DNA from: Juglans regia | Taxonomy: Eukaryota; Streptophyta; Magnoliopsida; Fagales; Juglandaceae | Length of the DNA stretch: 64,000 bases | Direction of reading: 5' to 3' | NCBI RefSeq assembly: GCF_001411555.2 | Contig: NC_049903.1 | Span: 30,173,083-30,237,082, forward strand | Shown here: piece by piece, positions 1 through 11,515 of the stretch | Position numbering within the stretch: position 1 is the stretch's first letter | How the letters are laid out: each line of letters starts with the position of its first letter | Program-made: the position numbers and the translations under genes | Notes under the pieces: model-generated | Database searches by the model: none | What the model saw: only the letters and a program-made list of their open reading frames with translations | Told to the model about the DNA's origin: nothing

Positions 1-116
1 TTAAAGCATCCATGCCTCACCTTCATAAAAAATTAAAGTTTAGTCGCACCAATTTCAAAGTTATTAAATTATTAAGAGTTTACTATTGGTGATGGATACT
101 GATCAATTCCTTATTT

Positions 117-173
117 GCTGGTTTGATGGCTCGAAAATGGGTGCATTATGTAAGCAATGGTAAAACAACTAAC
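117..173 (+). repeat. Left copy of a 57-bp repeat flanking the copia array
   Basis: This stretch recurs almost unchanged at 4570-4626, sharing GCTGGTTTGATG and AATGGGTGCATTA. The pair brackets the tandem copia-type array. It may be an older repeat or host sequence duplicated when the array formed. Bases 1-116 show no recognisable gene. Confidence 0.7.
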
Positions 174-199
174 AACCTATTTGGAGTTGCATTAGATGT

Positions 200-1245
200 T
201 GAAATTACCCAAGTACCCCTGCAACGTAGCGGGAATATCTACATGTTCACTCAACAAATTGGTTAGACGTCAAGCATGCAATTAATTTGATAAACAATCA
301 AATACATAAAATAAACGAAGTGCGTAACACCAAGATTGGTATCGAAGGGAAACTCTTTAAAGAACTCTTTAAAGATAAAACCCTACGGGACAGCCAAACC
401 CAGAAAAGTCAATTTTATTGGTTGAAAATCAATTACAAATAAAGCCCAATTACAAAACATTTTTCAATTGACACTCTTACTTGACCAGACAAATGACCCA
501 TTTGTCTTCTATCGTAATAGCAGCTGGAACCTCTGATAACCTTCAAACATTGATTTTTCTTCTGGAACTCCAGTGGCTGAAACTCGACCAATCAATTCTC
601 CAACATGGAGTATGCACACACTCAAAAAAGAGAGATAAAACATTATTTTCTCACACTCATGTACCACTCTCTGAGAGAAACAGCATGAAAATTCTCTAAC
701 GAGTTTTCTCACTTAAATATGCACTGGAAAGTGGTCTAGAAAATATAAAGATCTGAATATCTAAAAATCTTAACCAGTAGAATCCCTTAAATAAACTATC
801 TGGAAAGAGTTCCAGTTTCAGTAGGATTCTGCTGATGGATAGAATCTGTCGTGAAGACGTCTCCTGATGGATTGTTGACATGTCGCAATAACTCTTCTCT
901 GCAGTAACTGATTTTTGTTCAGTTTCTGTTCTGGATAACTTCTTGATAGTTCGAAATTCTTTTTGCTTGATATCTTCTTTTTGAATCTTCTATCCAGATC
1001 ACTTGATATCTCCTATCTTTTCGAACATTCAATCTTATCAAAAGTCTTTTGAACCTTTATCTATTTAACCACTTATCTTAGAATTCAAATATTCATAGAT
1101 AAAGATAAAAATAAACATTTATCTATTAATCTATTTATCTTTGAATTTAATTTTCATAGATAAAGATAAAGACAAATTACATTCATCCAATAATTCAAAT
1201 AGATCCTAGCCATCTAATCCTAGCCAACAAACTTTTACATTAACA
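200..1245 (-). repeat. Copia-type LTR (copy A)
   Basis: The sequence runs from TGAAATTACCC to TTTTACATTAACA, so it has TG...CA ends. It is followed at 1246 by ATCTCCCC, which on the minus strand reads GGGGAGAT, a polypurine tract as in Ty1/copia elements. Two other copies lie at 3039-3654 and, interrupted, at 34924-45280. Copy A is about 1046 bp and contains roughly 450 bp that are missing from copy B. It is the 3' LTR of a minus-strand element. Confidence 0.85.
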
Positions 1246-3038
1246 ATCTCCCCTTTTGGCAGATTGGTAACAAAACCAACTTGATGAATGTAATATAAAC
1301 TTGAGACAAACACAACCAGCAGACCAAGATATCGTGACGAAAATCTTAATACAGTAATAAGAAGAAATGACATAAAACACTCTTTGAAATTAATCTCAAC
1401 AAAATCAAAGGTTAGATGTAATCTAAACCTACTAAAATAGTATTCTAGTCATCATCAATAACCATATTTCGTATTTAGTTCTCCCCCTCAATATTCTGCT
1501 GCTCCCCCTCAATCTTCTACTACTACTCCCCCTTCACGAAAGATCTTTTAACGCAAAGTCTTTTTAACTCCCCCTCAACAGTAATTTAAATCTCTCTTTT
1601 TTTGTTAATCTGACAAGACTCATAAGATAATAAATACCACTTATATGAGCCAAGATGAAGACACTAAAAAAGACATGATGAACAACTCTCATGTGTCTCA
1701 ACTTTTCATGGATTAAATGCACCTGATTTATGAGCATGAACGCAAGTAAAATCAAGACAAAATGAATGAAGTAGCTTGGTTGAGACATAAAAACAAACAC
1801 TTGGTAGGCATAGCATAAGAACTGAAGTGTATAATCCCAACACTAACTCATACCTCAATATATTTAATATTTTCATATTTATTTTATATAAACTCAAATA
1901 AATAAATAAAAATAAAAATTTTTAACAAAACTTTTTATTTTTATATATATAAGCAATGGGGCAAGTAACATGCCTAGATGCATCTTAGTTTAAAATATAG
2001 TGTCACTAACAAAAAAAATTCAATAGAGTACACCCTCTTATTTGTAACAATCATCATGGATGTTCACACCTCATAAGATCATCAATGTCAAAGTTCATGT
2101 TAGTGTGTGAGTGAGCAAACGTATATATAAAATTAACTCTTTATTTCTTTTTCTCTTCAATATAATTTTGATAAATTTATTCATGATTATTTTCTTCTTA
2201 TAGATGCTCTCAAGAGATTGTCACTCACCTCAAAAGTCAAACTTTATGCTAGGGCCTAGATATATGAGTATTTCCTCCAAACACTAGTTTGCACAACCCC
2301 CTTTTTTTATGTCCACTTTTGTTGCTCACCTTTTTCCACAATGGTTTGAGCCACGATTCTTTTTATAAGGACTTAAGGGATAGATCCATGTATGGTGTTT
2401 GCCTTTTTTTGCAATGATATAACACCGAATTTTTCTATATGGATCAACTATTTGTGTTTGACAATGGAAGATCTCTCTATTATTGTACTAGGTTTAACTA
2501 GTATTAGACAATTCAAGGCATAGACTCCCTCTATGGTAAGCATCTCAATAATAAATATGGAACTTAATTATAATGTGCATACATATAAGTTCCTCACAGT
2601 GCTTTGAAAATTAACTTTGTCAAGATGATCCATAGGGTTAGTATGCACAAAGTGGATTGCACAAAGTAAAGAGATGCATAAATTCAAAAATTTATTTTGT
2701 GAGAACACATATGTTCAAAATTTTGACATATCAAGCATGCACTTCCGGAAAAAAAAACAAACCAGAAAAATAATGTATTTTACACTGAAAAACAGAAGCA
2801 TAAAACAAAAATGCATGTCCTAGGCTAATGATATGCAAAGAACGCAAGAACATGCAGGTAGTCCTATCGCTTAATGTCACACACACGTTCATCTAAAGAC
2901 TTTAGGAAAACCCTCATAAGAACTTTCCAATAAGCATAGTTTTCCTCATCAAAGTGTGACGAGACATATAATGATGACGACATGATCTACTGGGACATGG
3001 ATCACACTCGGATGAGTGAACCATGCTCTGATGCCAAT
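1246..3038 (-). mobile_element. Coding-less internal region of a copia-type element
   Basis: This 1.8-kb segment lies between LTR copies A and B. Its right edge carries a primer-binding site and its left edge a polypurine tract, so it is a complete internal domain of a minus-strand element. I find no gag, integrase or RT in any frame. The 1480-1580 part has repeated CTCCCCCT blocks. The rest is AT-rich and non-coding. The structure fits a non-autonomous LARD-like derivative. Confidence 0.7.
3025..3036 (-). other. Primer-binding site of the copia-type element
   Basis: The minus strand reads TGGCATCAGAGC, one base from TGGTATCAGAGC, the usual plant site complementary to initiator tRNA-Met. It lies two bases from the LTR end at 3039, which sets the element's orientation. 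Confidence 0.8.
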
Positions 3039-3654
3039 TGAAATTACCCAAGCAGACCTGTAATGCAGCGGGAATATCTACCAATTCACTCAACAAATTG
3101 GTTAGTCGTCAAGCATGTAATTAATTTGATAAACAATCAAATACATAAAATAAACGAAGTGCGTAACACCAAGGAAACCCTTTGAAGAACTCTTTAAAGG
3201 TAAAACCCTACGAGACAGCCAAACCCAGGAAAGTCAATTTTATTATTTGAAAATCAATTACACGTAAAGCCTAAATACAAAACCTTTGTCAATTGACACT
3301 CTTACTTGACCAAACAAATGACTCATTTGTCTTCTACCGCAGTAGCAGTCAGAACCCCTGACAATCTTCAAATATTGGCTTTTTTTTTTAAACTCCAGTG
3401 ACTAAAATTGGACCAATCAATTCTTCAACAAGGAGTATGCACGCACTCAAAAAAGAGAGATAAAACACTAGAAAATTCGCAAGATAATTTTCTCACACTC
3501 AAGTACCACTCTCTGAGAGAAACAGTATGAAAATTCTCTAAGGAATTTTCTCACTAAAATATTCATAGATAAAGATAAAGACAAATTACATTCATCCAAT
3601 AATTAAAATAGGTCCTAGTCATCTAATCCTATCCAACAAAATTTTACATTAACA
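3039..3654 (-). repeat. Copia-type LTR (copy B, internally deleted)
   Basis: This copy has the same ends and most of the body of copy A but lacks about 450 bp corresponding to roughly 705-1145. It is 616 bp long. The PBS abuts its left end. A second PPT-like ATCTCCCCC lies beyond its right end. It therefore acts as both the 5' LTR of one element and the 3' LTR of the next, a tandem arrangement. Confidence 0.85.
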
Positions 3655-4086
3655 ATCTCCCCCTTTGGAGGATTGGTGACAAAACCAACTTGATGAATGT
3701 AAGATAAACCTGAAACAAACACAACCAGTAGACCAAGATCTCGTGAAGAAACTCCTAATACAGTAATGAAAAGAAATGACATAAAACACTCTTTGAAATT
3801 AGTCTCAACAAAACCAAATATTAGACGTAATCTAAACCTACTATAATAGTGTTCTAGTCATCATCAATAATCATGTTCAGTATTTAGTTATCCCCTTCAA
3901 TATTATGTTGCTCCCCCCTTAATCTTCTACTACTACTCCCCCTTCACAAAAGATCTTTTAATGCAAAGACTTTTTAACTCCTCCTCAACAGTACATTTCA
4001 ATCTCCCATTTTTTGTCACTAATTTGACAAGACTCATAAGATAGTAAATACCACTTATGTGAGCCGAGATGCAGATACTAAAAAAG
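3655..4086 (-). mobile_element. Truncated second internal region of the copia array
   Basis: The sequence closely parallels 1246-1680, including the CTCCCC-rich part and the words GACCAAGAT and AGAAATGACATAAAACACTC. The match stops near 4086. It is the 3' internal part of a second tandem element that is otherwise lost. Confidence 0.75.
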
Positions 4087-4530
4087 ACCTTTTATGCCAT
4101 TTCTAACTAAAAAAGAATTTTTTAAATTTATTTTCAAACAAATATAACATGTTTAGAAGTCATTTGAATATATGATTATTAAATACTAAATAACTTTTTA
4201 ATAAGAATTTTGCTACTAGGCCTCCTCATTTTGCCCACTCATTTTGATCACTCATGTATTTATTTATTTTTTTAATTTTTTTCTTAATGGTTAAGGAAGT
4301 GGCTAATAGTATATTTGTATTGTTTTTTATTTTTTTTAAAATATCTAAACATATTTAAAAAATGTTTGAAATAAAAAAAGAAAAAAAGTATAATTTACAC
4401 TTGATGGTACAAAGAGTAGGCTCGGCAAAATATCACCACTCTTTTAATAATATTTATTACTTTAAACTCTAAAAGTTATATTACCAACAATTCTAAGCAT
4501 GTAATCAACTTTTTAAAATACCTAACTGTA
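4087..4530. repeat. AT-rich intergenic sequence with MITE-like material
   Basis: This stretch is A/T-rich with no supportable gene. The 4205-4440 segment, from GCTACTAGGCCTC to a run of A and T followed by ACTTGATGGTAC, resembles a short non-autonomous element, but I could not define its ends. Confidence 0.3.
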
Positions 4531-4882
4531 GGTGGGCAGTATATCTAATTAAAGAGTATGCTTTTACTAGCTGGTTTGATGCGTCGGAAATGGGTGCATT
4601 AGGTAGGCAATGGTGCTACAACTAAGAACATACTCATATGGTTGAGTTTGGATAGAGAGATAATTTTAGGTATTCTGTAAATAATAGTAAAAAAATTATG
4701 AAAAAGTAATGATAAATATTAAATAATAGTTAATAGTAATAAAAAATAGTAAAAAGTAGGTGAAAATAATGATAAAATAATAAATAGTAGTGGAGTATTC
4801 TAGAGTATACCCAAATGGAGCCTAGAAAAAGAAACCTAGGTAGGTATAGGTGGGCAGTATCTCTAATTAGAGAGGCTGCATT
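4531..4882. repeat. MITE-like AT-rich element between short direct repeats
   Basis: A phrase of about 35 bp beginning TAGGTGGGCAGTAT occurs at about 4531 and again near 4848. Between them, about 4630-4830 is AT-rich with many AATAGTA words. It is bounded by GTTTGGATA on the left and ACCCAAATGG on the right, like other TTTGGAT-ended MITEs in the window. The second copy of the 57-bp repeat (4570-4626) also lies here. Confidence 0.5.
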
Positions 4883-4968
4883 TGTTTAAACAAAACTTTA
4901 ATGTTTCTCCTTAGGGACAGATTCTGCCTCCAAGATCTCTTGCCTGTGTCCCTATCTAATACATTCAA

Positions 4969-5150
4969 TGCGGATTATTCCGGTAGAGGCGTGCTAACGT
5001 GGATGTTGTCCCATCTTCCCACGCCAATCCTTTTTCCCACATTGATCTTGGGTCCACTTCTCTTTTATTGTTTGCTAAGCTAGCTAGATTCTGGCCTTTA
5101 GGCCTCCTTGCAGTGGAACCACGCCAAGCTCAGTAGGGTACGAATGTATC
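4969..5150 (-). repeat. Fragment of a Ty3/gypsy LTR, minus orientation
   Basis: Read on the minus strand this matches the LTR end at 16385-16629. Shared words include GGATGTTGTCCCATCTT and GAATGTATCCTCT. It is a solo fragment with no adjacent PBS. Nothing else is recognisable between 5150 and 5420. Confidence 0.6.
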
Positions 5151-5420
5151 CTCTCCAGCTATCCTATGAATTCTTACCGAATGTGTGTGGCGAGAGTTTT
5201 CTTTTTCAGCCCTGATGCTTCTGTGACTCGTAACTTATAGTGGCTCGATTCATGTTCGTTTTCTGCACCGATACACTTCCTCATGCGTGGGGTAACATGT
5301 GACGGCTCAGTGCCCATGTTTCATTGTGTAGCAGGAATCACGAAATTTATTTCCGGCATTCCCTCTCCAGTGGCACTTGTCAACTTCTTACTCGGAGTAG
5401 TCCAATCGACATCAACCCAT

Positions 5421-5428
5421 TATTTAAA
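5421..5428 (+). promoter_or_regulatory. Possible TATA-like box
   Basis: TATTTAAA lies about 150 bp upstream of the ATG at 5578, followed by a C/T-rich leader. It may be the promoter of the gag-like gene below. This rests only on position and motif. Confidence 0.25.
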
Positions 5429-5577
5429 CCCCGAGTCTTGGCCTTCATCTCTTCTTCTCAACCATGCCTTTCTCATTTTCCCTCTTCTTAGAAAATCCCC
5501 AACTCCTATTTCTCCGTGCCTTCTTCTTCTTCGTAAAACTCTAACTCTTCTTTCTTCGTTCCTTTCTTCCAGTGTCA

Positions 5578-6115
5578 ATGGTACCCAAAAGCACTTCTCG
5601 TTTCTATTCTCAGGGCTCACGCTTGTCACGCCCCGAGGCGTCTTCCAGGAATCCTGGGGCTTTTAATCATCCATGGGCAGACAACCCTCAATATTTTGAG
5701 GGGTACCATTGGTTTACAATCACTTCCTTGTTGGATCTGAACATGGTGAGGAACTCCTACGGAGTGCCTGAATCCATTGTTTTAAAGGGCTCATTGCGGG
5801 GCAGTCGACTCGAAAGTGTTTGTCGAGATGGTCGCTTTGTACCCTTCCATGTTTTCGAATCAGGACGTATTTACTACCTCGCATTGGCCCCGTCGCAGTT
5901 CATCCCAATGTGTGGAGGATTTTGATATCATGCTACATCGTTTGGCGCCTGGCCCTGGGTGCTGAGGGCGAAGACTACTCTGATTTCACTGTCAGGGAGT
6001 TCTTTTACATGCACGGGGTGCGGCACCTTAGAAACCTATGCAGCTTACGTTTTCGTGGCAAATATAGGGTTAGGGTTACCCGCCTAGAACCCTGCCTTTT
6101 CCGTGTTAAGGACTA
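5578..6115 (+). pseudogene. Gag-like / putative gypsy-type transposon protein, N-terminal part
   Basis: From an ATG at 5578 the frame encodes a Ser/Arg/Pro-rich start and then VRNSYGVPESI. A frameshift near 5850-5880 moves the homology to another frame, carrying PNVWRILISCYIVWRLALG and YSDFTVREFFYMHGVR. This pattern resembles the plant 'putative gypsy type transposon' domain family (PF04195-like), which I recognise by recollection. The frame ends at a stop near 6115. A MITE and a hAT-like element follow, and the region after 8464 looks like the continuation. It is a broken, non-functional copy. Confidence 0.55.
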
Positions 6116-6128
6116 GATTAAGGTGAGG

Positions 6129-6301
6129 CCTGGATAGTGAGTTGAGTTTAAAGTTTAAAGTTGAATAAAATATTGTTAGAATATTATTATTGTTTTGAGA
6201 TTTCAAAAAGTTGAATTATATACTATATTTTGAGTGGGACTTTGGAAAAGACTTAATGATTAGATGAGATGAGTTGGAGGTCTTTTTGTATCCAAACCAG
6301 G
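6129..6301 (+). mobile_element. MITE with CCTGG(TTTG)GATA ends
   Basis: The left end reads CCTGGATAGTGAGTTGAG. The right end on the minus strand reads CCTGGTTTGGATAC. The interior is AT-rich with TTTTGAGATTT and GATGAGATGAGTTGG. At least four more relatives lie at 28130, 29018, 63395 and 63873. It has no coding capacity. Confidence 0.65.
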
Positions 6302-6356
6302 CTAAGAGGTTCTTTTTTGTGTCAAGCCATGCTTAGGAAATTCCCGCCAGTGAAGT

Positions 6357-8463
6357 TAGGGCTGAGCAAAAATTCGAAAATCCGACAAGTCGGAGTCGGA
6401 GTCAGAGTTTTTTCCCTATTGGAAATTGGAGTCGAAGTCGGAGTCAGAGTCATTGAAGAACTGACTCCGACTCCGACTCTGCTCCGATCCGCCTTCGACA
6501 CTCTGCCTCCAACTTGGCCCTCCAACTCCACTCCGATTTTATACATATTTTATAAAAATATATGTGTTTTTCTATATATTAATCCTTTAAATTTTATAGA
6601 ACTATATCTTATATAGTTAGTTAAACTCAATAATATACTAGTTAAATAATATATTTATACTATAATATATAGACTAAATTGACTAATAAATAATAATAGT
6701 TTAGTATATGACTATATGTAAATATCATACTATTATAAATTTGCAATATTACTACCATGTTACATGTAAGTTGTAACACTAAATTACTAATGTATAAATA
6801 TAATAACATGTAATACTAATGCATATATAATATACTATAAACACTAAGATGCATAATAGCATCAACATGTAATACTAATGGATAAACACTAATCTATAAA
6901 TTTAGAATAACATATAATACTAATGTATAATAACTAAAGTATTATTCATATAAATTTTATATAACAATATCTTGTATTAATTATATTTTTTGACGTAATT
7001 AATTCTCAATATATTCCTCTTGATAATTATATTAGTAATACTAATATACATTAGTATATTAATTAGATTTATGGTCTAATACTAATACTATTAGTAATCC
7101 ACTTTAAGTCTATATATAAATTACTATATAAATCAATATAGTATTAATTATTAATACTATATTACTATATGATACTATTAACTATAGTGATATACTAGTA
7201 TTAGTATACTAATACTATCAGTGATATAGTTATTATAGTGATTTATACTAATAGTATTATATAGTTATACTAAATTAAAATCACTATAGAAAATACTAAT
7301 ATATATTTATGCTAATCACTATAACTAATACTAATACTAATATAGACTATAATTATAACTTATAGTATTATACCTATACTAAATCACTATAACTTATACT
7401 AATATAGTTATACTAAATTACTATAACTAATACTAATATTTATACTAATACTATTATAGATTATAGTTATAACTTATAGTATTATACCTATACTACATCA
7501 CTATAACCTATACTAATATAGTTATGCTAAATCACTATAACTAATACTAATGTAGTTATACTAATCATTATAACTATATATAGTATTAATATCACTATTA
7601 GTATAATATATAGTATTAATAATAACTAATACTAATATACTAATACTATTAGTGTATTACTAATATTTATATATATTAATATATATCAAGTATAAGAGAT
7701 TAGAGATTTAATATATATATAATATTAAATCACTAACATACTAATAGTATGATACTATAGTATTAGTAATTATAATATAAGATATAGTAATAGACTAATA
7801 GTATAATATAGTAATACTATATTATATATAAAATAGTAATACTATTTTTTTTATCTTCGTTTCATATACGATGCCTTTTTTTTTTAATATTCATATATAA
7901 TAATATATATCATATATTTTTTATGAATCTTCACATATATATAATATAAGTAAAAATAGATTCATAGTGATTATAATAGTATACTATAGTATCTATACGG
8001 TGCCTTTTTTTTAATCTTCATTTCGTATATGGTGCCTTTGTTTATTGTAGTGATTAGTTGGATGTAGATATAGAATCATGGATGATGAGAATACATGTAA
8101 AAATAGGACTTTCTTTTTATTTTTAATTTTTGAATGTATGTTAGTATGTTACTTGTTTTATTTAGTTGTATTTTTTATTATAATCAAAAGTTTAATAAGT
8201 TTGGATTGTAATTTTGAGAAAATTGAAATTTGAAAGCCCACAATGTTTTTTTAAAAAAATGTGGGTCAAATATGAAGTTAAAAAAAAAATTAAAAAAAAA
8301 AGTCCAAAAATCCGACTCCGCTTCGACAAGTCGGAGTCGGAGGCGAAGCAGATTCTCTACATCTCGGAGTCAGAGTCGGAGGTTGAATTTGACCTCCGAC
8401 AAAGTCGAAGTCAAAGTCGAAGGTTGGGCCCTCTGACTTCGAAACAATCGGTGCTCAGCCATA
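6357..8463. mobile_element. Non-autonomous hAT-like transposon with AT-rich core
   Basis: The left end TAGGGCTGAGCA matches the right end read on the minus strand, TATGGCTGAGCA. The element is flanked by AGTGAAGT (6349-6356) and AGTGAGGT (8464-8471), an 8-bp target duplication with one mismatch, as expected for hAT elements. Both arms carry CGGAGTCGGAGT-type hexamer repeats (about 6390-6530 and 8310-8420). The core is almost pure A/T and no transposase is present. Its insertion splits the gag-like gene. Frames in the arms encoding Ser/Glu/Arg repeats are artefacts of the hexamer. Confidence 0.75.
6560..8030. repeat. AT-rich simple-sequence core (ACTAATA / TATTAGT)
   Basis: About 1.5 kb is dominated by ACTAATACTAATAT, CACTATAACTA and their complements, with many short inverted matches. 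It holds no open frame of interest. Three separate TGCCTTTTTTT blocks near 7873, 8001 and 8032 suggest internal duplication. Confidence 0.7.
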
Positions 8464-8471
8464 AGTGAGGT

Positions 8472-10080
8472 TGTCCGTCAAGAGTTCTCCGTTTAAGCCA
8501 TGTGGGGAGTCGTTCCTGACGACAATCAATTTTCTCTGAACTTATCCAATCAGGAAACTTTCTTAGGTCGAGGGCCACCAAAAGGAGGTTTGGACAAACA
8601 CCCTGTCGACTGGAGCTAATATTGATAAGTTTTTGGTGATACTGGATTGATCACGCTTTAGTGGCCACCACTTCTGGAGGGGGTGCTTCACTTTTCATGG
8701 CCAGAGGAGGCCTTCTTGTCGACCAGTGGTAGGGAAGGGGAAGAAACCTCACATCGAGGTCAAGCTGGCCTATCAATCATAGGGAACTAGCAGCAGCACT
8801 GAATCCGAGTGCGAGGTATACTTTCCATTCGAGTGCCCTGGCCAATCTTCACAGGTACCATGTTCTTTAGAGGCCAAGGAATCGACTTGGCATGAATCGC
8901 TTATCCTAGATAGCATGGACGCCATCGTGGAGCAGGCAGAGTTTCACCTTTCGATTGTGACAGTTTTTTACCTCCTTTGCTTGATCCTCCCTATGCTCCA
9001 TCAACCTTGTTGGTTCCTTCATCTACCTCGCTAGGTGATCAGGGGCCGACCGAGGCCCTTGGTCGAGATGAGGAAAAGCCCAACATGGCCATTTTCTCAG
9101 CCTTCCTCAAACCTATTCCAAGGGGTTCTTGTAAACCTGTTGTGCCATTCGAGGATGCTGAAGAGACCCCTTGCTTCTCTAGAGAGACGATGTAAGGATA
9201 CAAACGGTTGCCTCCATGGGGCCATTGAACCAGCCGTGGTCGTATCTCAAGCGGACGACAATAGGGGTGACCACTCTCCTCACTATGTTCCCTCGGCAGC
9301 ATTCAGCGGTGTGATGTCTACTCTCCTTTTTAACCCGAGAGGTTTGTCTCAGGAGGGAAAGGTCTCCATACCTTTCTCGCCTCTCATCACCTCGTCTGAG
9401 CCAGAGGTTATTTCATTTGCGGTTCAGGAGGGGTCTATGCCAGCGACTTCCCCCTAGGGTGGTGCAAATGCATTAGGTGAGCCATTGGTCAATGTGGGTA
9501 ATAAGGAGATCTTGGTCGAGCAGGTTGGAGGGGGTGGCCTATGCTAGGGTTGTCAAGACATCCGGTCAGGAGTAGGCAGCTGAGGCAAGCGTTGCATGGA
9601 CATAAGGATAGAAGCAGATGGTTGATGCAGGTGTTGCGGGGACATCCAAACAAGGGCTCGGTGCTAGATGTGATAGGGGGTATAGAGACCCTGGTTGAGC
9701 CATCGTCTGATGGGGGTGTAGGTGTTACTCCCTGGGTTCCCTCTCCCACCTTTGTCAACCCGCTTTTGCAGCTCGAGGGCTTGAGGCAGGCTTATCGAAA
9801 ATAAGGGAGTCGCGCTCTAGGATCTAGCCCAAGTGTTGCCAAAGCTCTAGCTAAAGTTGTTCGCCTAGAAGCTGACAAGCTTAAAACATTACTGACTTCT
9901 GTATGTTCTCTCTTAGATCACCTCCAATTCTTCTCAAGTATTGTTTCTTCACTCATCGATCTTCGTTGGGCTGCTAGGGAGTTTATTCGTTGGCCGCCTA
10001 GATCGTCGATGAAAGGGGCTAGCTAGGAAAGGAGGTTCATACGTTGCAATTTTAAATCCCACCAAAAGGTTTTTAAGGCA
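8472..10080 (+). pseudogene. Gag-like gene, presumed C-terminal part, heavily interrupted
   Basis: After the hAT target duplication, protein-like sequence continues in several frames with many stops. The longest open pieces are 9035-9457 and 9541-9804. They are rich in Pro, Ser, Glu and Gly. A short tail near 9830-10015 (KALAKVVRLEADKLKTLL) looks helical. By position and strand it is the rest of the gene starting at 5578. I cannot assign domains. Confidence 0.4.
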
Positions 10081-10869
10081 TAGAAAGAGAGGGAGGACTC
10101 AGAATTCGCCTTTGCCTATGTGTTCTCCCTTCTCTTCCACAAGTGTTGGAGTCAAGTACTTCAAGTGAGATTTTGTGATTTTTGGGTGAATTTTATGTGT
10201 TATATCATGTTAGAAGAATGTTTTGAATTTTTATTAGTTATTGGAGATATTTTGATAAAGGTCAAAAGCCTTGATATTCAAGGTTTTGTGTTTAGGTTAA
10301 AAGTATAGATCTTTTGCTTAAAAACTTTTGTGTTTTGTGCAGTATATTTTTTGTTGGATATTTTAAGCAAATTTTTAAGCTTAGGATGTGAGGATCATTA
10401 TCGCAATATTTTGGTTTGATCATAGGTTTTGGAATTGGATGAAATTGCAACAAAAATCAAGAGATATGGCATTTGGAAGTTTCGGCGTTATAGTTTTTTC
10501 TTAGTTGTGATTGTTTTTAAATTTTTCTAATTTGATATTTGAGTTTAAGACAAAATTTACATGACGAATATAAATTTTGATAATTTTTGAAGTTAAGATG
10601 TAAAATCATTAACTTATGGGTAAAATTGTCATGTTTCTACATGTAGCGGGTAAAATGGTAATTTTGCTCTAAATTAGCATTTTTCATATTTCCAAGTCAT
10701 TAGTGATAAAATTTCTAACATTTAGATCTCATATTTACATTTTTTCATGTTTTGTACTTTTCCTTATAAAACGCGATGATCATTGCAAGTTAGCTTCTAA
10801 CTTACTGTCATATTATTGTGTATGTGTGTTGGTAAGGGAGCTATTGGTTATGTATTTATGTTATCATAT

Positions 10870-11140
10870 ATGTCATGACACACCATGCCATGTCACTATA
10901 AGTTTATTTGTTACACATATTATACTCTGTCAAAAAATATTTATTTGTTATACATATTATATTCTGTCATGAAATAGTTATCTGTTAGACATTATGACAT
11001 GTCACGTAATGCTATCTGTTACACTTTATGCCATGTCACATAATATTTTTTGTTATATGTTATGCCATGTCGCTAATTTTATTTGTTATATGTTTTGCCA
11101 TGTTACGTATTGTTTATCTGTTTCATGTTACATCAACTTA
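10870..11140 (+). repeat. Minisatellite-like array with ATGCCATGTCAC motif
   Basis: About six degenerate units of 40-45 bp alternate CATGTCAC-type and TTATTTGTTATA-type words. No coding function is seen. Confidence 0.6.
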
Positions 11141-11264
11141 TGCATCTCACGTATATGTCACATTATGTATGTCATGTCATCTGTCATTTTGTTTCACATC
11201 AAGTCATGTCTCGAGTACAGAGTGTGTCTCTAAAACAGTATTTTCTCAGTCATACACGGGATAC

Positions 11265-11515
11265 TCGTTACGTAATCAATATGATTGTCCGAGCATCTCC
11301 ATTTATACCTCCAGCGTAATCATTTTAATTGTTAAAATACCTCTACTCAAATGCTCTTGACATAATCATTCTGATTGTCAAAATATTACTAGGTACTCAT
11401 GACGTAATCATTCTGATTGTTAGGATATTTCATTTAAAATACTAATAGCAAAATCATTTTGATTGTCTGAGTACCTCTGACGGAATATGTTGGGCGGAAT
11501 CATTTTTTATTGTCA
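11265..11515 (+). repeat. Array of a 20-bp TAATCATTCTGATTGTC motif
   Basis: Six copies of a near-palindromic motif (consensus TAATCATTNTGATTGTC) occur near 11271, 11317, 11363, 11406, 11449 and 11499, spaced about 43-50 bp apart. The core AATCATTNTGATT is partly self-complementary. Confidence 0.65.

Noticed and set aside
8214..8468. Open frames with repeated Ser-Glu / Ser-Arg residues
   Set aside because: They come from the CGGAGT hexamer in the arm of the hAT-like element and have no start context or homolog.
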